Source: an uncultured Rhizobium sp.
Lineage (GTDB): Bacteria; Pseudomonadota; Alphaproteobacteria; Rhizobiales; Rhizobiaceae
Direction: 5' to 3'
Assembly (NCBI GenBank): GCA_945952415.1
Contig: CAMFIF010000001.1
Coordinates: 186,001 to 250,000, forward strand
DNA: 64,000 bases
Position numbers and translations under genes: made by a program. How positions within the stretch are numbered: position 1 is the first letter of the stretch; every line of letters starts with the position of its first letter. Of this stretch, positions 16,121 to 25,524 are shown in pieces. The notes under the pieces are model-generated. The model was not told the origin of the DNA. It saw nothing but the letters and a program-made list of their open reading frames with translations, and made no database searches.

Positions 16121-17998
16121 TCAGCGAAGCCGGGTGAGGGGAAGGCTTGCCCGGTCCTGCAGCGGCCCGTCCCGCCCGCCCCTGAGCATCAGGCAGCCCG
16201 CCTCATCGAGCAGCGTCCCGAGTTCGGCCGCCTCGCCCTCCTCGGCGATCAGGGTCATGCCGAAGGCCCGGGCAAAGTCTCCGACTGCCGCCAGAACGCG
16301 GCCCTGCTCCAGGTCCTCCGCGGATGGGGCAAGCATCGTCCGGTCGAGCTTGAGGCGATCGGGCCTCAATCGCAACAGCCCGATCAGCGAGCCCTCGCCG
16401 TCCTGAAGACCGCTGACGGCGATCTGCACGCCCAGCGCCTTGAGCTCCGTCGCCGCCTTCAGGGTCGCCGCGGTCATGTCCTTGAGCGAATCCGAGGCCC
16501 TGAGTTCGAAACAGAGCCGCGCCGCCAGCCTGTCCGCCCGCCGCACTTCCTCAAGAAGCAGCGGTGAGGCGAAAAATTCGCCGGAGAGAACGATCGAGAC
16601 GCGCGGCAGCGAGAAGCCCAGCCTCTGCCAGAAGCGGAGATCATCCACCAGGGCCCGCACCAGATGCTGTTCGCAGGTGGGCAGCAGGCCCATATCGCGC
16701 AGCTCCGGCAGATAATCCTCAAGCCCGATCCGTCCGAGGCGGGGATGGTCCCAGCCGGCAATGGCTTCCAGCCCGACGAGGTTTTCCGTGCGGCTCTCCC
16801 GAAGGCAGCGATAGAAGGGCCGGATCGCCCCGGCGTCTAGCGCAGCGCGGATTTCTGACGGATGGCCATAGGCAGGTTCGCGCGCCTGAAGCGCGGCGCT
16901 GAAAAACACGGCCTGCCCCCGGCCGCGCCGCTTGGCGCTGTAAAGGGCAGCATCCGCTTCCTTGAGAAGGGCGGAGACCGGGCGGTCTTCTGCGACCGCA
17001 ATGCCGAGCGAGGCCCCGGTTGAAATCAGCTCGCCGGAAAACTGGATGCCCCGACCGATCCGCTCGATGAGTTTCTGCGCCCGCCGGCCCAGATCCACCT
17101 CGTTTTGCGGATCGACGCAGACAATCACGAATTCGTCGCCGCCCATGCGGGCCGCCACGTCCTGGGGGCCCAGCACGGAACGGATGGCCCGGGCCGCCGC
17201 CTTCAGCACCAGGTCGCCGGCCTCGTGGCCAAAGGCGTCATTGGCCTCCTTGAAACGGTCGAGATCCACCTGAATCACTGCAAGGCGCTTGCGCTCGCTG
17301 CCCTCGTCAAGTTGCCGGCAGAGCCGGTCGAAGAGGCGACGGTTGGGAAGCCCGGTCAGATAATCGTGATCCGCCGCAAATTCGATCCTTGCCTGGCTTT
17401 CCTGCAGGGCGGCGGCGCGCTCTTCCGCAAGCCGTCGCTGCTCGGCCAGCGCCTGCGCCAGTTCCACATCGGCAGACACATCCCATTCCGCCCCGATAAA
17501 GCCGGGCAGGCCGCGTGAATCGAGGAAATAATTGGCCATGGAGCGGATATAGCGGGTCCGGCCATCGGGCAGCAGGATGCGGAACTCCGAGCGATAGGAG
17601 CCCTTCCGCTCCACCGCCCTTTCGAAATCCGCAAGGGCGGCAGCCCGGTCGTCCGGATGGAGCGCGTTCATCCAGATATCGACAGGCACCGCATCCGTCG
17701 TCGGCTCGGTGCCATAAAGCCGGTGCATCCGTTGGTCCCAGGTGACCGTGTGATTGGCGAGCGAATGTTCCCACACCCCGATATGGGAGGCGCCAAGGGC
17801 CAGATCGAGGCGGCGCAGGATCGCCTGATACTCTTCTTCCGTATGAAGCCGGCTCAACCCGCCAAAGCCGCGGAAGCCGGGAACAGAGCGATTGGTGGTC
17901 GCAGGCGGGGAGGGCGCCTGGTCATCAACCGTCGTGCTGATTGCGGGCTTCCCCTTCAATGTCTGGCCTTCTCCCTGTGGCGAACCTGCTCGAATCAT
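16121..17998 (-). CDS. PAS-GGDEF diguanylate cyclase with degenerate EAL domain
   Basis: A 625-residue cytoplasmic signalling protein without membrane segments. A PAS domain covers about residues 60-180 (GVWEHSLANHTVTW), a coiled linker follows, and the GGDEF domain is intact (MGGDEF at 285-290), so cyclic-di-GMP synthesis is likely. The RxxD inhibitory site is absent (GPQD). The EAL domain is decayed: EAI at 411-413, the Asn of the NxS block replaced (VLSGEFF), and the DDFGTG loop reads GLQDGEG, so phosphodiesterase activity is not expected; it may bind ligand or regulate. It stands alone, convergent to the GH2 gene with only eight bases between. Confidence 0.88.
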   Translation of the reverse strand: MIRAGSPQGEGQTLKGKPAISTTVDDQAPSPPATTNRSVPGFRGFGGLSRLHTEEEYQAILRRLDLALGASHIGVWEHSLANHTVTWDQRMHRLYGTEPTTDAVPVDIWMNALHPDDRAAALADFERAVERKGSYRSEFRILLPDGRTRYIRSMANYFLDSRGLPGFIGAEWDVSADVELAQALAEQRRLAEERAAALQESQARIEFAADHDYLTGLPNRRLFDRLCRQLDEGSERKRLAVIQVDLDRFKEANDAFGHEAGDLVLKAAARAIRSVLGPQDVAARMGGDEFVIVCVDPQNEVDLGRRAQKLIERIGRGIQFSGELISTGASLGIAVAEDRPVSALLKEADAALYSAKRRGRGQAVFFSAALQAREPAYGHPSEIRAALDAGAIRPFYRCLRESRTENLVGLEAIAGWDHPRLGRIGLEDYLPELRDMGLLPTCEQHLVRALVDDLRFWQRLGFSLPRVSIVLSGEFFASPLLLEEVRRADRLAARLCFELRASDSLKDMTAATLKAATELKALGVQIAVSGLQDGEGSLIGLLRLRPDRLKLDRTMLAPSAEDLEQGRVLAAVGDFARAFGMTLIAEEGEAAELGTLLDEAGCLMLRGGRDGPLQDRASLPLTRLR

Positions 17999-18208
17999 AG
18001 GTGTCAGGTGTGAATCATAACCTTAGAGATGGGGGCGAATTCATCCACCTGAATTATAGTATAAGAAATAACTACACGGTTCGATCCGGTCATAAACCGT
18101 TGAATAATGGGCCACCTCCTGGGATTGGGCGGTTGATCTGCCGCATTCCCGCCTTCCCAAGCCCCTTGCCCGTGATTAAAGTGCCCTTGGATTACTCAGG
18201 GGATGTAA

Positions 18209-21136
18209 ATGACGAATGACGCGCTTCTTCAACGCATTGAGACGCCCAGGCCGGACGTGACGGCGGGAGAGGCAGCGGCGATCCTGGAGACCTTCTACGG
18301 CCTGCGCGGCGAAATTGTGGAGCTCGGCAGCCAGCAGGACAGGAATTACCGCATTTCCTCGGAAGAGGGCCGATTTGTCCTGAAGATCTGCCGGTCCGAT
18401 TATGCGACAGTGGAACTGGAAGCCCAGAATGCCGCCATGCTGCACATCAGCGGCAAGACCGGCGCCCCGCGGGTTCCCCTGCCACGCCGGGCCCGCAACG
18501 GCGATGACATTCTCTTCCTGGCAGTGGGGGGCGTGGATTACCAGGTGCGTCTCCTTTCCTATCTGGATGGCGAACCGCTGACCCCTCGCAAGCATCTTTC
18601 GCGGCCCGTGGTGGAAGGTCTCGGCACGCTGGCGGCGCGGGTGGCCTTCCTGCTTTCGGATTTCACCCACCCGGGTCTCGACCGTGAGGTGCAATGGGAT
18701 CTGCGTCGGGCCGGGCCGGTGGCGCTGCGCCTCCTCTCCTCCGTGTCCGATCAGGCCAAGCGCGACCGCATCGCCAAGGTCATGGTCGCGGCGGTCAAGC
18801 GGTTGCAGCCGCTGGCGGCGCAACTGCGTGTCCAGCCCATCCATCATGACATCACCGATGATAATGTGGTTGCCCGTCCCGATGCCCATGGCCGGATGAT
18901 CCCCGACGGGGTTATCGATTTCGGCGACATCGTCGAAGGCTGGCTGGTGGCCGATCTTGCGGTCACCTGCGCCTCGCTCCTCCATCATGCCGATGGCGAC
19001 CCCTTCTATATCCTGCCCTGCATCAAGGCCTTCCATGCGATCTATCCTCTCGCCGAAGCGGAAGCACGGGCGCTCTGGCCGCTGATCGTCGCGCGGGCGG
19101 CTATCCTGGCCGCGAGCGGGGAAATGCAGCTCTCGATCGATCCCGACAACACCTATGTCCAGGCCAATCTGGAGCACGAGCGGGAGATCTTCGAACTTGC
19201 CGCCCGCACGCCCCATGCGCTGATGGAAACCGCCATCCTGCAGGCTGTGGGTTTCAGCGTCACGGGCCCGCAGATCTCCGTCACCGCGCCGCTCCTGCCC
19301 GGCATTCAGGCCGATGCGTTGCGTTTTGCCGATTTCAGCGTGCTGAGCCGCAGTCTCGTCGAGGACAATTGGGCCGAACCGCAGACCGAACTGCGGGTGC
19401 TCGAACATGCCGCCCGGGAAACCGGCATCGCCATCGCCCGCTATGGTGAACATCGCCTCACCCGGACGCAGCTGCTGAGCGCCGCCGAGCCGGAAAGCGT
19501 GGCGCTGCATCTCGCCGTCTGCCTGCCGGCGGGTTTCCAGGCGACGGCTCCCTTTGCCGGCCGGATCGAGCTGGATGGCGGGCGCACCATGCTGATCGGG
19601 GAGGAGGTGACGCTCTATCTCGAAGGGCTCGATGCCGCCCATGAAAGCGGCATTCCCGTGGAAGCGGGCGAGCCGCTCGGCACGGTCTCGGGCGAAGCGG
19701 GCCGGTTCGGCCATCTGGCGATCCAGCTTTGCGCCGGCTACGGTCTGGTGCCGCCGCATTTTGCAACGCCCGCCCATGCGCAAGCGTGGAAGGTCCTGTG
19801 TCCGTCGCCCTCCGCCCTGCTGGGTGCCGATTGCGATGCGCCGGCGCTTGCGGGCGAAGCCCTGATGCAGCGCCGCAAGGCAAATTTCGCCCAGGTGCAG
19901 AAGAATTACTATCGCGATCCGCCGCAGATCGAGCGCGGCTGGCGGGAATTCATGTTCGATACGCGCGGCCGCGCCTATGTGGACATGCTGAACAACGTGG
20001 CCCTCGCCGGCCATGGCCACCCGCGGCTTGCGGAAGCGGCCGGTCATCAATGGTCGCTGCTCAACACCAATTCCCGCTTCCATTATGCGGGCATTGCGGA
20101 ATTTTCCGAACGGCTTGCCGGCCTCGCCCCCGAAGGGCTGGACACGGTGCTGCTGGTCAATTCCGGATCGGAGGCGGTCGATCTCGCGCTCCGCCTCGCC
20201 TGGGCCTGGACCGGCGCGAAGAATGTGGTGAGCCTGCTCGAAGCCTATCACGGCTGGACCGTGGCAAGCGACGCGGTCTCCACCTCGATCGCCGACAATC
20301 CGGCGGCACTCGCCACGCGGCCGAACTGGGTTCACCCGGTCGTATCGCCGAATACCTATCGCGGCCCGTATCGCGGTCCGGACAGCGGTCCGGCCTATGC
20401 TGCCCATGTCCGCCAGACCCTGGAAACGCTGGATGCCAAGGGCGAAAGGCTTGCGGGCTTCATCTGCGAGACCGTCTATGGCAATGCCGGCGGCATTCCC
20501 CTGCCCGAGGGCTATCTGAAGGAGGTCTATGGCCTCGTTCGCCAGCGCGGCGGTCTCTGCATCGCCGATGAGGTTCAGGTCGGCTATGGCCGCCTCGGCC
20601 ACAGTTTCTGGGGCTTCGAGCAGCAGGGCGTGGTGCCCGATATCATCACCGTAGCCAAGGGCATGGGCAACGGCCACCCGCTGGGCGCGGTGATCACCCG
20701 CCGCGAAGTTGCAGATGCGCTGGAGCGGGAAGGCTATTTCTTCTCCTCCTCGGGCGGCAGCCCGGTCAGCTGCGCGATCGGCATGACGGTGCTGGACATC
20801 ATGCGCGACGAGGGCCTGCAGGACAATGCCCGCGTGGTGGGTGATCACCTCAAGGCGCGGCTCGAAGCGCTCTGCCAACGCCACCCGATTGCCGGCGCCG
20901 TCCATGGCATGGGGCTCTATCTCGGCCTCGAATTCGTTCGCGACCGCAACACGCTGGCACCCGCCACCCAGGAAACCGCGGCGATCTGCGACCGCCTGCT
21001 CGATCTCGGTATCCTGATGCAGCCGACCGGCGACCATCTGAACGTCCTGAAGATCAAGCCGCCGCTCTGCCTTTCGGTGGAGAGTGCCGATTTCTTCGTC
21101 GACATGCTGGACCGCGTCCTGACCGACGGCTGGTGA
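18209..21136 (+). CDS. Three-domain fusion: APH-type kinase, LytM-like domain, class III aminotransferase-type lyase
   Basis: A 975-residue fusion. Residues 1-340 are an aminoglycoside-phosphotransferase-fold kinase (HHDITDDN near 210, VIDFGDI near 238), like hydroxylysine kinase. Residues 350-560 resemble a LytM/M23 domain but lack the zinc ligands (FGHLAIQL in place of the HxH motif). Residues 570-975 are a PLP enzyme of class III fold (LEAYHGWT, ADEVQVGYGR, PLP lysine 817 in VAKGMGNGHP) of the group that includes ethanolamine-phosphate and 5-phosphohydroxylysine phospho-lyases. Kinase plus phospho-lyase in one chain suggests phosphorylation of an amino alcohol followed by elimination. AGGGG lies six bases before the ATG. 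Monocistronic, with its own terminator. Confidence 0.85.
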   Translation: MTNDALLQRIETPRPDVTAGEAAAILETFYGLRGEIVELGSQQDRNYRISSEEGRFVLKICRSDYATVELEAQNAAMLHISGKTGAPRVPLPRRARNGDDILFLAVGGVDYQVRLLSYLDGEPLTPRKHLSRPVVEGLGTLAARVAFLLSDFTHPGLDREVQWDLRRAGPVALRLLSSVSDQAKRDRIAKVMVAAVKRLQPLAAQLRVQPIHHDITDDNVVARPDAHGRMIPDGVIDFGDIVEGWLVADLAVTCASLLHHADGDPFYILPCIKAFHAIYPLAEAEARALWPLIVARAAILAASGEMQLSIDPDNTYVQANLEHEREIFELAARTPHALMETAILQAVGFSVTGPQISVTAPLLPGIQADALRFADFSVLSRSLVEDNWAEPQTELRVLEHAARETGIAIARYGEHRLTRTQLLSAAEPESVALHLAVCLPAGFQATAPFAGRIELDGGRTMLIGEEVTLYLEGLDAAHESGIPVEAGEPLGTVSGEAGRFGHLAIQLCAGYGLVPPHFATPAHAQAWKVLCPSPSALLGADCDAPALAGEALMQRRKANFAQVQKNYYRDPPQIERGWREFMFDTRGRAYVDMLNNVALAGHGHPRLAEAAGHQWSLLNTNSRFHYAGIAEFSERLAGLAPEGLDTVLLVNSGSEAVDLALRLAWAWTGAKNVVSLLEAYHGWTVASDAVSTSIADNPAALATRPNWVHPVVSPNTYRGPYRGPDSGPAYAAHVRQTLETLDAKGERLAGFICETVYGNAGGIPLPEGYLKEVYGLVRQRGGLCIADEVQVGYGRLGHSFWGFEQQGVVPDIITVAKGMGNGHPLGAVITRREVADALEREGYFFSSSGGSPVSCAIGMTVLDIMRDEGLQDNARVVGDHLKARLEALCQRHPIAGAVHGMGLYLGLEFVRDRNTLAPATQETAAICDRLLDLGILMQPTGDHLNVLKIKPPLCLSVESADFFVDMLDRVLTDGW

Positions 21137-21444
21137 GGAGAGGGGACGCTCCACGCCAGGCCTGTCGCGCCGCCGGCCATTGCCGGCGGCGTTCTTCATT
21201 CGGGGTGGGAGCGCATTTCACGATCTTGCCCCCTTTCTGTCATCATGTCGAAAAGAAAGCTCCTTAAGAGCGCGGCTGTCGATGCCGAACGGGAGGACGG
21301 AATCGGATTCTCGGAGGAATGTCGTGACCTTCGTCCATCCGTGGAACCATCCTTTCGGGCATGGCGTTTGGGAGCCGGTGACAATGGCTGGCCCTTTGAG
21401 GCGGCCCAAAAACCGGTCTCGCTTTAGCGCACAGGAGACTGAAA
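21137..21444. other. Intergenic region before the 63-residue gene
   Basis: Apart from the terminator at 21168-21196, this 308-base stretch holds only the presumed promoter of the small gene at 21445. A 60-codon open frame from 21245 has no ribosome site or protein-like composition and I do not call it. Confidence 0.5.
21168..21196 (+). terminator. Terminator of the kinase/aminotransferase fusion gene
   Basis: A perfect 10-bp GC stem (CGCCGCCGGC with GCCGGCGGCG, CATT loop) followed by TTCTT, 32 bases after the stop codon. The T-tract is short and interrupted. Confidence 0.7.
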
Positions 21445-21636
21445 ATGCAAAGACAGGTCGTTGAATATGCAGGTGTGCCCGTCGGAATTCTGGTTCCGGA
21501 CGCTGACCGCATGAAATTTATCGCCGTCAAGTTTCACGTCCATGATCTGGACGAGCGTCACTTCGATTCCGCCAGCGACGTGAAGGCGGCCATCCGCGAG
21601 CTGCTCGACAGCCGCCAACCTACCTATTTCGGCTAA
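21445..21636 (+). CDS. Small protein of unknown function, 63 residues
   Basis: I do not recognise a named family. The start is supported by AGGAG seven bases upstream, and the frame ends 46 bases before a strong terminator, so it looks like a genuine monocistronic small gene. The product is soluble and mixed-charge, beginning MQRQVVEYAGVPVGIL and ending RQPTYFG; the segment KFIAVKFHVHDLDERHF suggests a small beta-strand-rich fold followed by an amphipathic helix (ASDVKAAIRELLDSR). Nothing in the neighbours points to a role. Confidence 0.7.
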   Translation: MQRQVVEYAGVPVGILVPDADRMKFIAVKFHVHDLDERHFDSASDVKAAIRELLDSRQPTYFG

Positions 21637-21681
21637 GCCCGGCGCTGCCCGCGTGGGCGTGACGAGCCTTCACGGCAAGGA

Positions 21682-21718
21682 AGGGCTTCGGCAGGGTGCC
21701 GGAGCCCTTTCTCTTTCA
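21682..21718 (+). terminator. Terminator of the 63-residue gene, possibly bidirectional
   Basis: A 12-bp stem (AAGGGCTTCGGC with GCCGGAGCCCTT, one wobble pair, AGGGT loop) followed by TCTCTTTC. It lies against the 3' end of the chemoreceptor gene, so it may stop transcription from both sides. Confidence 0.8.
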
Positions 21719-23977
21719 GGCCGCCCTTCGGCTGGTCGCCTGACCCTCGCGGCTCAGGCTGAAGTTCTGCAGGAGACTAGCGAGAGCCGTTGCCTCATGG
21801 GCAAGCGTGTGGCTGGATGCGGTGGTCTGTTCCACCATGGCGGCGTTCTGCTGGGTGTTCTGGTCAATCACGTTGACCGCGGTGTTGATTTCGCGAAGAC
21901 CCGTCGCCTGTTCGCGGGAGGCCTCGACGATGGCTGAGACATGCTTGTTGATCTCCAGTACCTCGCTGACGATGTCGCTGAGCGCCACGCCCACTTCCTC
22001 CACCAGCCCCACCCCGTTTTTCACCTGGGTGCCGGAAACGGTGATGAGATCCTTGATCTCCTTGGCGGCCTTGGCGGAGCGCTGGGCGAGCTCGCGCACT
22101 TCCATGGCCACCACGGCAAAGCCCTTGCCAGCCTCGCCGGCGCGGGCGGCTTCGACCCCTGCATTGAGCGCCAGAAGATTGGTCTGGAAGGCGATCTCGT
22201 CGATCACGGAAATGATGTTGTTGATCTCGCGCGAGGACTGTTCGATGGAAACCATGGCCGCCGTCGTCCGCGACGCGAGCGCGCTCGACCGTTCGCCGCG
22301 CTCCTTGGCCCGGGCCACCAGCGCGCCCACTTCCTCGGCCCGCTTGCGGCTGTCGGCCACCGTGGTGGTGATCTCCTCGAGCGCGGCGGCGGTTTCCTCC
22401 ACGGAGGCCGCCTGCTGCTCGGTGCGAAAGGCAAGGTTACTCGCTGCCTTGCTGATTTCGCCGGTGCCCGAATGAATGATCGTCACGGTCTGGCCGACGG
22501 TTGAAAGCGCCGCGTCGAGCTGGCCTACCGCCTCGTTGTAATTCTGCCGGAGGCCATCAAGATGGCCGACAAAGGTCGTCCCGATCCGGTAGCCCAGATT
22601 GCCGCGGGCAAGTTCGCCCAGCGCCGCGCCCAGCCCGGACACGGCGGCCGCGAGCTCTTCCGCTTCCCGGGCTTTCTGCTGTTCGCGCTCCAGCCGCTCG
22701 GCTTCTGCCTGCTGGCGCAGGGCCTCGGCTTCTGCCTCCATGCGTCGCTTGTCGATGGCCGCATCGCGGAAAACCGCAACCGAGCGCACCATGTCGCCGA
22801 TCTCGTCCGTTCGCTTCTCGCCCAACAGCTCAATCGCCGTATTGCCGCCGGCAAGCTGCTTCATCGATTCCACCAGGAGCACGATGGGGCGCATGAGCTG
22901 GCGGGAAAAGAGGGTGCTTGCCAGGAGGGCCGCCGCCAAAAGACCAAGCGCCGCAAGGCAGACCATGTTCCGCATCAGCACGATCGGTGCATTGGCCTCG
23001 TCCTCGCCGATCAGCGCGCCGATCGCCCAGCGCGTGCCGTGATAGCCGATCGGCTCGAAGGCGGCGAGGCTCGTCATGCCGCGATAGCCCTCCAGACTGC
23101 CGATGCTCGGTGTCCCCTCAAGCGTCGAGGCGACGAGCGGGCTATCGACCTTTACCTTCAGCGTGTCGTTGTCCGGCGTCCGCACCGAATCGACGGCCAG
23201 GAGGCGCTGGCCGTTGATGAGGATCGTCTCGCCGGTCTCTCCAAGCCCTGTATTGTTGGAGAGCGTTTCCAGAAACTTGTTCATCGGCATCTGGATCGCC
23301 AGCACCCCGATGGTCGTGCCCTTGTCGCGGATCGGCGTTGCAAGAAAGGCGGCTGCCTCCCCATTCGAAGGCGCGTAGGGGGTGAAATCCGAGTAGAAGA
23401 TCGCCTCGTCGTCCTTGGCCGCCATGGCCTGGCGATAGATTTCGCCCAGCCCCGACTGGGCATAGGGACCTTTCAGGAAATTGGTGCCGAAATCCACTTC
23501 CTTGAACACGGTATAGACCGCATCCCCCTTCGCATTGAAGAGGAACATGTCGTAATAGCCATAGGTGCGCAGATGCTTGCGGATGAAGGGATGAAGCGTC
23601 GCATGCAGGGCGTCGTAGCCATTCTTGCCCGCGGTATCGAGGAGATCATGCTGGCCCGTCGGGTTGGGATTGCCGGTCACATAGGCCTGGCGCAGCTCTT
23701 CCAGTGCGCCGGGTCCAAGCTTTCCCACCTCCTGATCGAAGCCCTTCAGCGCATCGATCATTACCGGATTGGCCGCGGTGAGAAGGATGTCCTTGTCGAT
23801 CGAGCCCAGAAGCTGCTCGAGATCGCGCTTGCGGTCTTCCGCATAGGCATTCAGCGTCTCCACCGTCTGGTGCTTCACCTCCCGGGTGGCAAAGGTCAGC
23901 GCCAGGGTGGTCGAAATTCCGACGGCGAAAATGGTAAGCGCTGCGGCGGCAAGCGGCAATTTGCGGGATACGAGCAT
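21716..23977 (-). CDS. Methyl-accepting chemotaxis protein with periplasmic cache domain
   Basis: A 753-residue inner-membrane chemoreceptor. First transmembrane helix at the N-terminus ([14 protein letters not shown]), a periplasmic double-cache sensor domain of about 280 residues, second helix ([15 protein letters not shown]), HAMP domain, a second linker with a long coiled coil, and the signalling hairpin with [21 protein letters not shown] near residue 590. No CheR-docking pentapeptide is present at the C-terminus (SRRAA end). Start at 23977 (ATG) is preferred to a GTG eight codons earlier. No che genes are adjacent, so this is an orphan receptor; the ligand cannot be read from sequence. 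Confidence 0.92.
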   Translation of the reverse strand: MLVSRKLPLAAAALTIFAVGISTTLALTFATREVKHQTVETLNAYAEDRKRDLEQLLGSIDKDILLTAANPVMIDALKGFDQEVGKLGPGALEELRQAYVTGNPNPTGQHDLLDTAGKNGYDALHATLHPFIRKHLRTYGYYDMFLFNAKGDAVYTVFKEVDFGTNFLKGPYAQSGLGEIYRQAMAAKDDEAIFYSDFTPYAPSNGEAAAFLATPIRDKGTTIGVLAIQMPMNKFLETLSNNTGLGETGETILINGQRLLAVDSVRTPDNDTLKVKVDSPLVASTLEGTPSIGSLEGYRGMTSLAAFEPIGYHGTRWAIGALIGEDEANAPIVLMRNMVCLAALGLLAAALLASTLFSRQLMRPIVLLVESMKQLAGGNTAIELLGEKRTDEIGDMVRSVAVFRDAAIDKRRMEAEAEALRQQAEAERLEREQQKAREAEELAAAVSGLGAALGELARGNLGYRIGTTFVGHLDGLRQNYNEAVGQLDAALSTVGQTVTIIHSGTGEISKAASNLAFRTEQQAASVEETAAALEEITTTVADSRKRAEEVGALVARAKERGERSSALASRTTAAMVSIEQSSREINNIISVIDEIAFQTNLLALNAGVEAARAGEAGKGFAVVAMEVRELAQRSAKAAKEIKDLITVSGTQVKNGVGLVEEVGVALSDIVSEVLEINKHVSAIVEASREQATGLREINTAVNVIDQNTQQNAAMVEQTTASSHTLAHEATALASLLQNFSLSREGQATSRRAA

Positions 23978-24163
23978 GTCTTCGGCCTTGATGTCACGCA
24001 CTGCCCATCGTCTTCATAACGTAACGATGCCAAGCATTTGGCCGGAGGCGGCCTGCGGTCAGGCCCCGCCTCGCGAGGACGGTCGCATATATAAATTAAC
24101 GCATGGAAAATCTATGCATAATAATTTTATTCGACGTTCAATACTGTTCCGCAACAGGGCAGT

Positions 24164-24400
24164 TCAGAAGGCGGTGAAGGTCAGCGTGGTCAGCGACCGC
24201 ACGATTCCGGGAATGCAGGCAATGTTCTCGTTAATGAACTTGCCGATATCGTTTTCGTCCCGGATATAAACCTTGAGAAGCAGATCATATTCGCCGCTGG
24301 TGGAATAGAGTTCCGAGACGAGTTCGGTCTTGTAGATGGCATCGGCCACGTCGTAGGTCTTGCCCGGTGCGCACTGGAGCTGAACGAAGATCGGTTTCAT
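24164..24400 (-). CDS. Stand-alone Lrp/AsnC ligand-binding (RAM) domain protein
   Basis: A 78-residue protein made only of the AsnC-type effector-binding fold: beta strand IFVQLQCAPGK, helix VADAIYKTE, then SGEYDLLLKVYIRD and the C-terminal GIVRSLTTLTF. No DNA-binding helix-turn-helix precedes it; the longer open frame upstream encodes low-quality sequence, and the ATG at 24400 has GAGG upstream. Such domains form amino-acid-binding oligomers that can modulate full-length Lrp/AsnC regulators. It lies 52 bases after the LysR gene on the same strand and may be cotranscribed with it, next to amino-acid catabolic genes. Confidence 0.88.
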   Translation of the reverse strand: MKPIFVQLQCAPGKTYDVADAIYKTELVSELYSTSGEYDLLLKVYIRDENDIGKFINENIACIPGIVRSLTTLTFTAF

Positions 24401-24452
24401 AATGGCCTCGCAAATCGTCTCTGTCTTGCGGCCCGGAGGCGGCAAAGTTGCA

Positions 24453-25400
24453 CTATGCGGAAAACGCCCCGTCCCTGGCAAGGGGGCTTTGCGCGCTCTC
24501 CGCGCTAGCACGGGCCTCCTCGGTAATCCAGTTCCGGAAGGCGACAAGCGGCGGATAAGCGGCTCTTTCGAAGGGAACGGCCAGGAAATAGCGCTCTGCA
24601 CTCTCCATGGCGGGTCCGACCGTCACGAGATCGCCGCGCTCCAGCTCCTCGCGGATCAGGAAGCGGGGCAAAAGCCCCACACCAAGTCCCGCGGTCGCCG
24701 CCTGGGCAGCGGTCGCAAACTGGTCGAAGAGCATGCCTTGCACCCCTTCGGCCTTGATCCCCTGCGAGGCGAACCATTTTTCCCAGGCATCGGGCCGGGT
24801 GGCGAGGTGCAGCAGCGGCCGTTCGAGCAGGTCTTCCGGCCGGTCAACCGCATGGCCGGCCAGAAAATCCGGGCTGCAGGCAGGCACCGTTTCTTCGCTC
24901 ATCAGAAAGGTCAGGTCAGCGCCCGGCCAGTGGCCGAGCCCGAAATGAATGGCGGCATCGATGAGATCCAGCCGGAAATCGAAAGGGGAAAGCCGTGTGA
25001 CCAGATTGATTGTGATGCCGGGATGAAGGCGAAGGAAGCGCCCGAGCCGCGGCGCAAGCCAGCGCGTGCCGAAAGTGGGCAGGATCGCCAGATTCAGCGT
25101 GCCCCCATGCGGATTGGCCTTGAGGTTCAGCGAGGCTGACGAAATGCGCCGGAGCGCTTCGCGGATCTCGCGGGCATAGCTGTCGCCGGCAAGCGTCAGG
25201 CGGATCGTCTGCTTCTCGCGCACGAAAAGCGTGACGCCCAGCTGCTCTTCCAGTGCCTTGATCTGGCGGCTGACGGCGCTCTGGGTGAGATCCAGTTCCT
25301 TTGCCGCCGTGGTGATGCTGCCCGTGCGGGCGGCGGCCTCGAAGGCGGCGAGCAGGGCGGTGGACGGTAGGAAACGGCGCGGGGCAACCATGTCAATCAT
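24453..25400 (-). CDS. LysR-type regulator of the adjacent lysine/pipecolate operon
   Basis: A 315-residue LysR-family regulator: N-terminal winged helix (GSITTAAKELDLTQSAVSRQIKALE) and a periplasmic-binding-fold effector domain, of the GcvA-like subgroup. It is transcribed divergently from hglS across a 124-base gap that carries a near-perfect inverted repeat of LysR-box type, so local control of the catabolic operon, with a pathway intermediate such as 2-aminoadipate or 2-oxoadipate as effector, is a reasonable inference. A second ATG three codons downstream (25391) is an alternative start. Confidence 0.9.
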   Translation of the reverse strand: MIDMVAPRRFLPSTALLAAFEAAARTGSITTAAKELDLTQSAVSRQIKALEEQLGVTLFVREKQTIRLTLAGDSYAREIREALRRISSASLNLKANPHGGTLNLAILPTFGTRWLAPRLGRFLRLHPGITINLVTRLSPFDFRLDLIDAAIHFGLGHWPGADLTFLMSEETVPACSPDFLAGHAVDRPEDLLERPLLHLATRPDAWEKWFASQGIKAEGVQGMLFDQFATAAQAATAGLGVGLLPRFLIREELERGDLVTVGPAMESAERYFLAVPFERAAYPPLVAFRNWITEEARASAESAQSPLARDGAFSA

Positions 25401-25435
25401 TCCATTTCAGAATGAACTCTTGAACAAATGCCGAT

Positions 25436-25456
25436 ATTCCGCAGCGAAACCGGAAT
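25436..25456. promoter_or_regulatory. Candidate LysR-type operator
   Basis: The inverted repeat ATTCCG-N9-CGGAAT fits the T-N11-A type of LysR recognition site and lies midway between the divergent LysR gene and hglS. Further ATTC/GAAT half-sites at 25399-25413 and GGAAT near 25483 could be the secondary (activation) sites. Confidence 0.6.
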
Positions 25457-25524
25457 GTAAAGTCCTGACAAAGGATAATTTCGGAATGATGGCGCTCTGC
25501 CATCCTTTGCAAAGGTCTTACCCC

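Noticed and set aside
16130-16850. Active c-di-GMP phosphodiesterase
   Set aside because: EAL, Asn and DDFG catalytic positions are all substituted.
19250-19860. Active M23 metallopeptidase in the middle of the fusion protein
   Set aside because: LytM-like strand pattern is present but the HxH and HxxxD zinc ligands are missing, so protease activity is not claimed.
18176-21199. 1007-codon open frame on the minus strand
   Set aside because: Antisense to the kinase/aminotransferase fusion, whose motifs are all on the plus strand; the product is Arg/Gly/His-rich without domains, typical of a high-GC shadow frame.
21245-21427. 60-codon frame upstream of the 63-residue gene
   Set aside because: No ribosome site and no protein-like pattern; lies in presumed promoter DNA.
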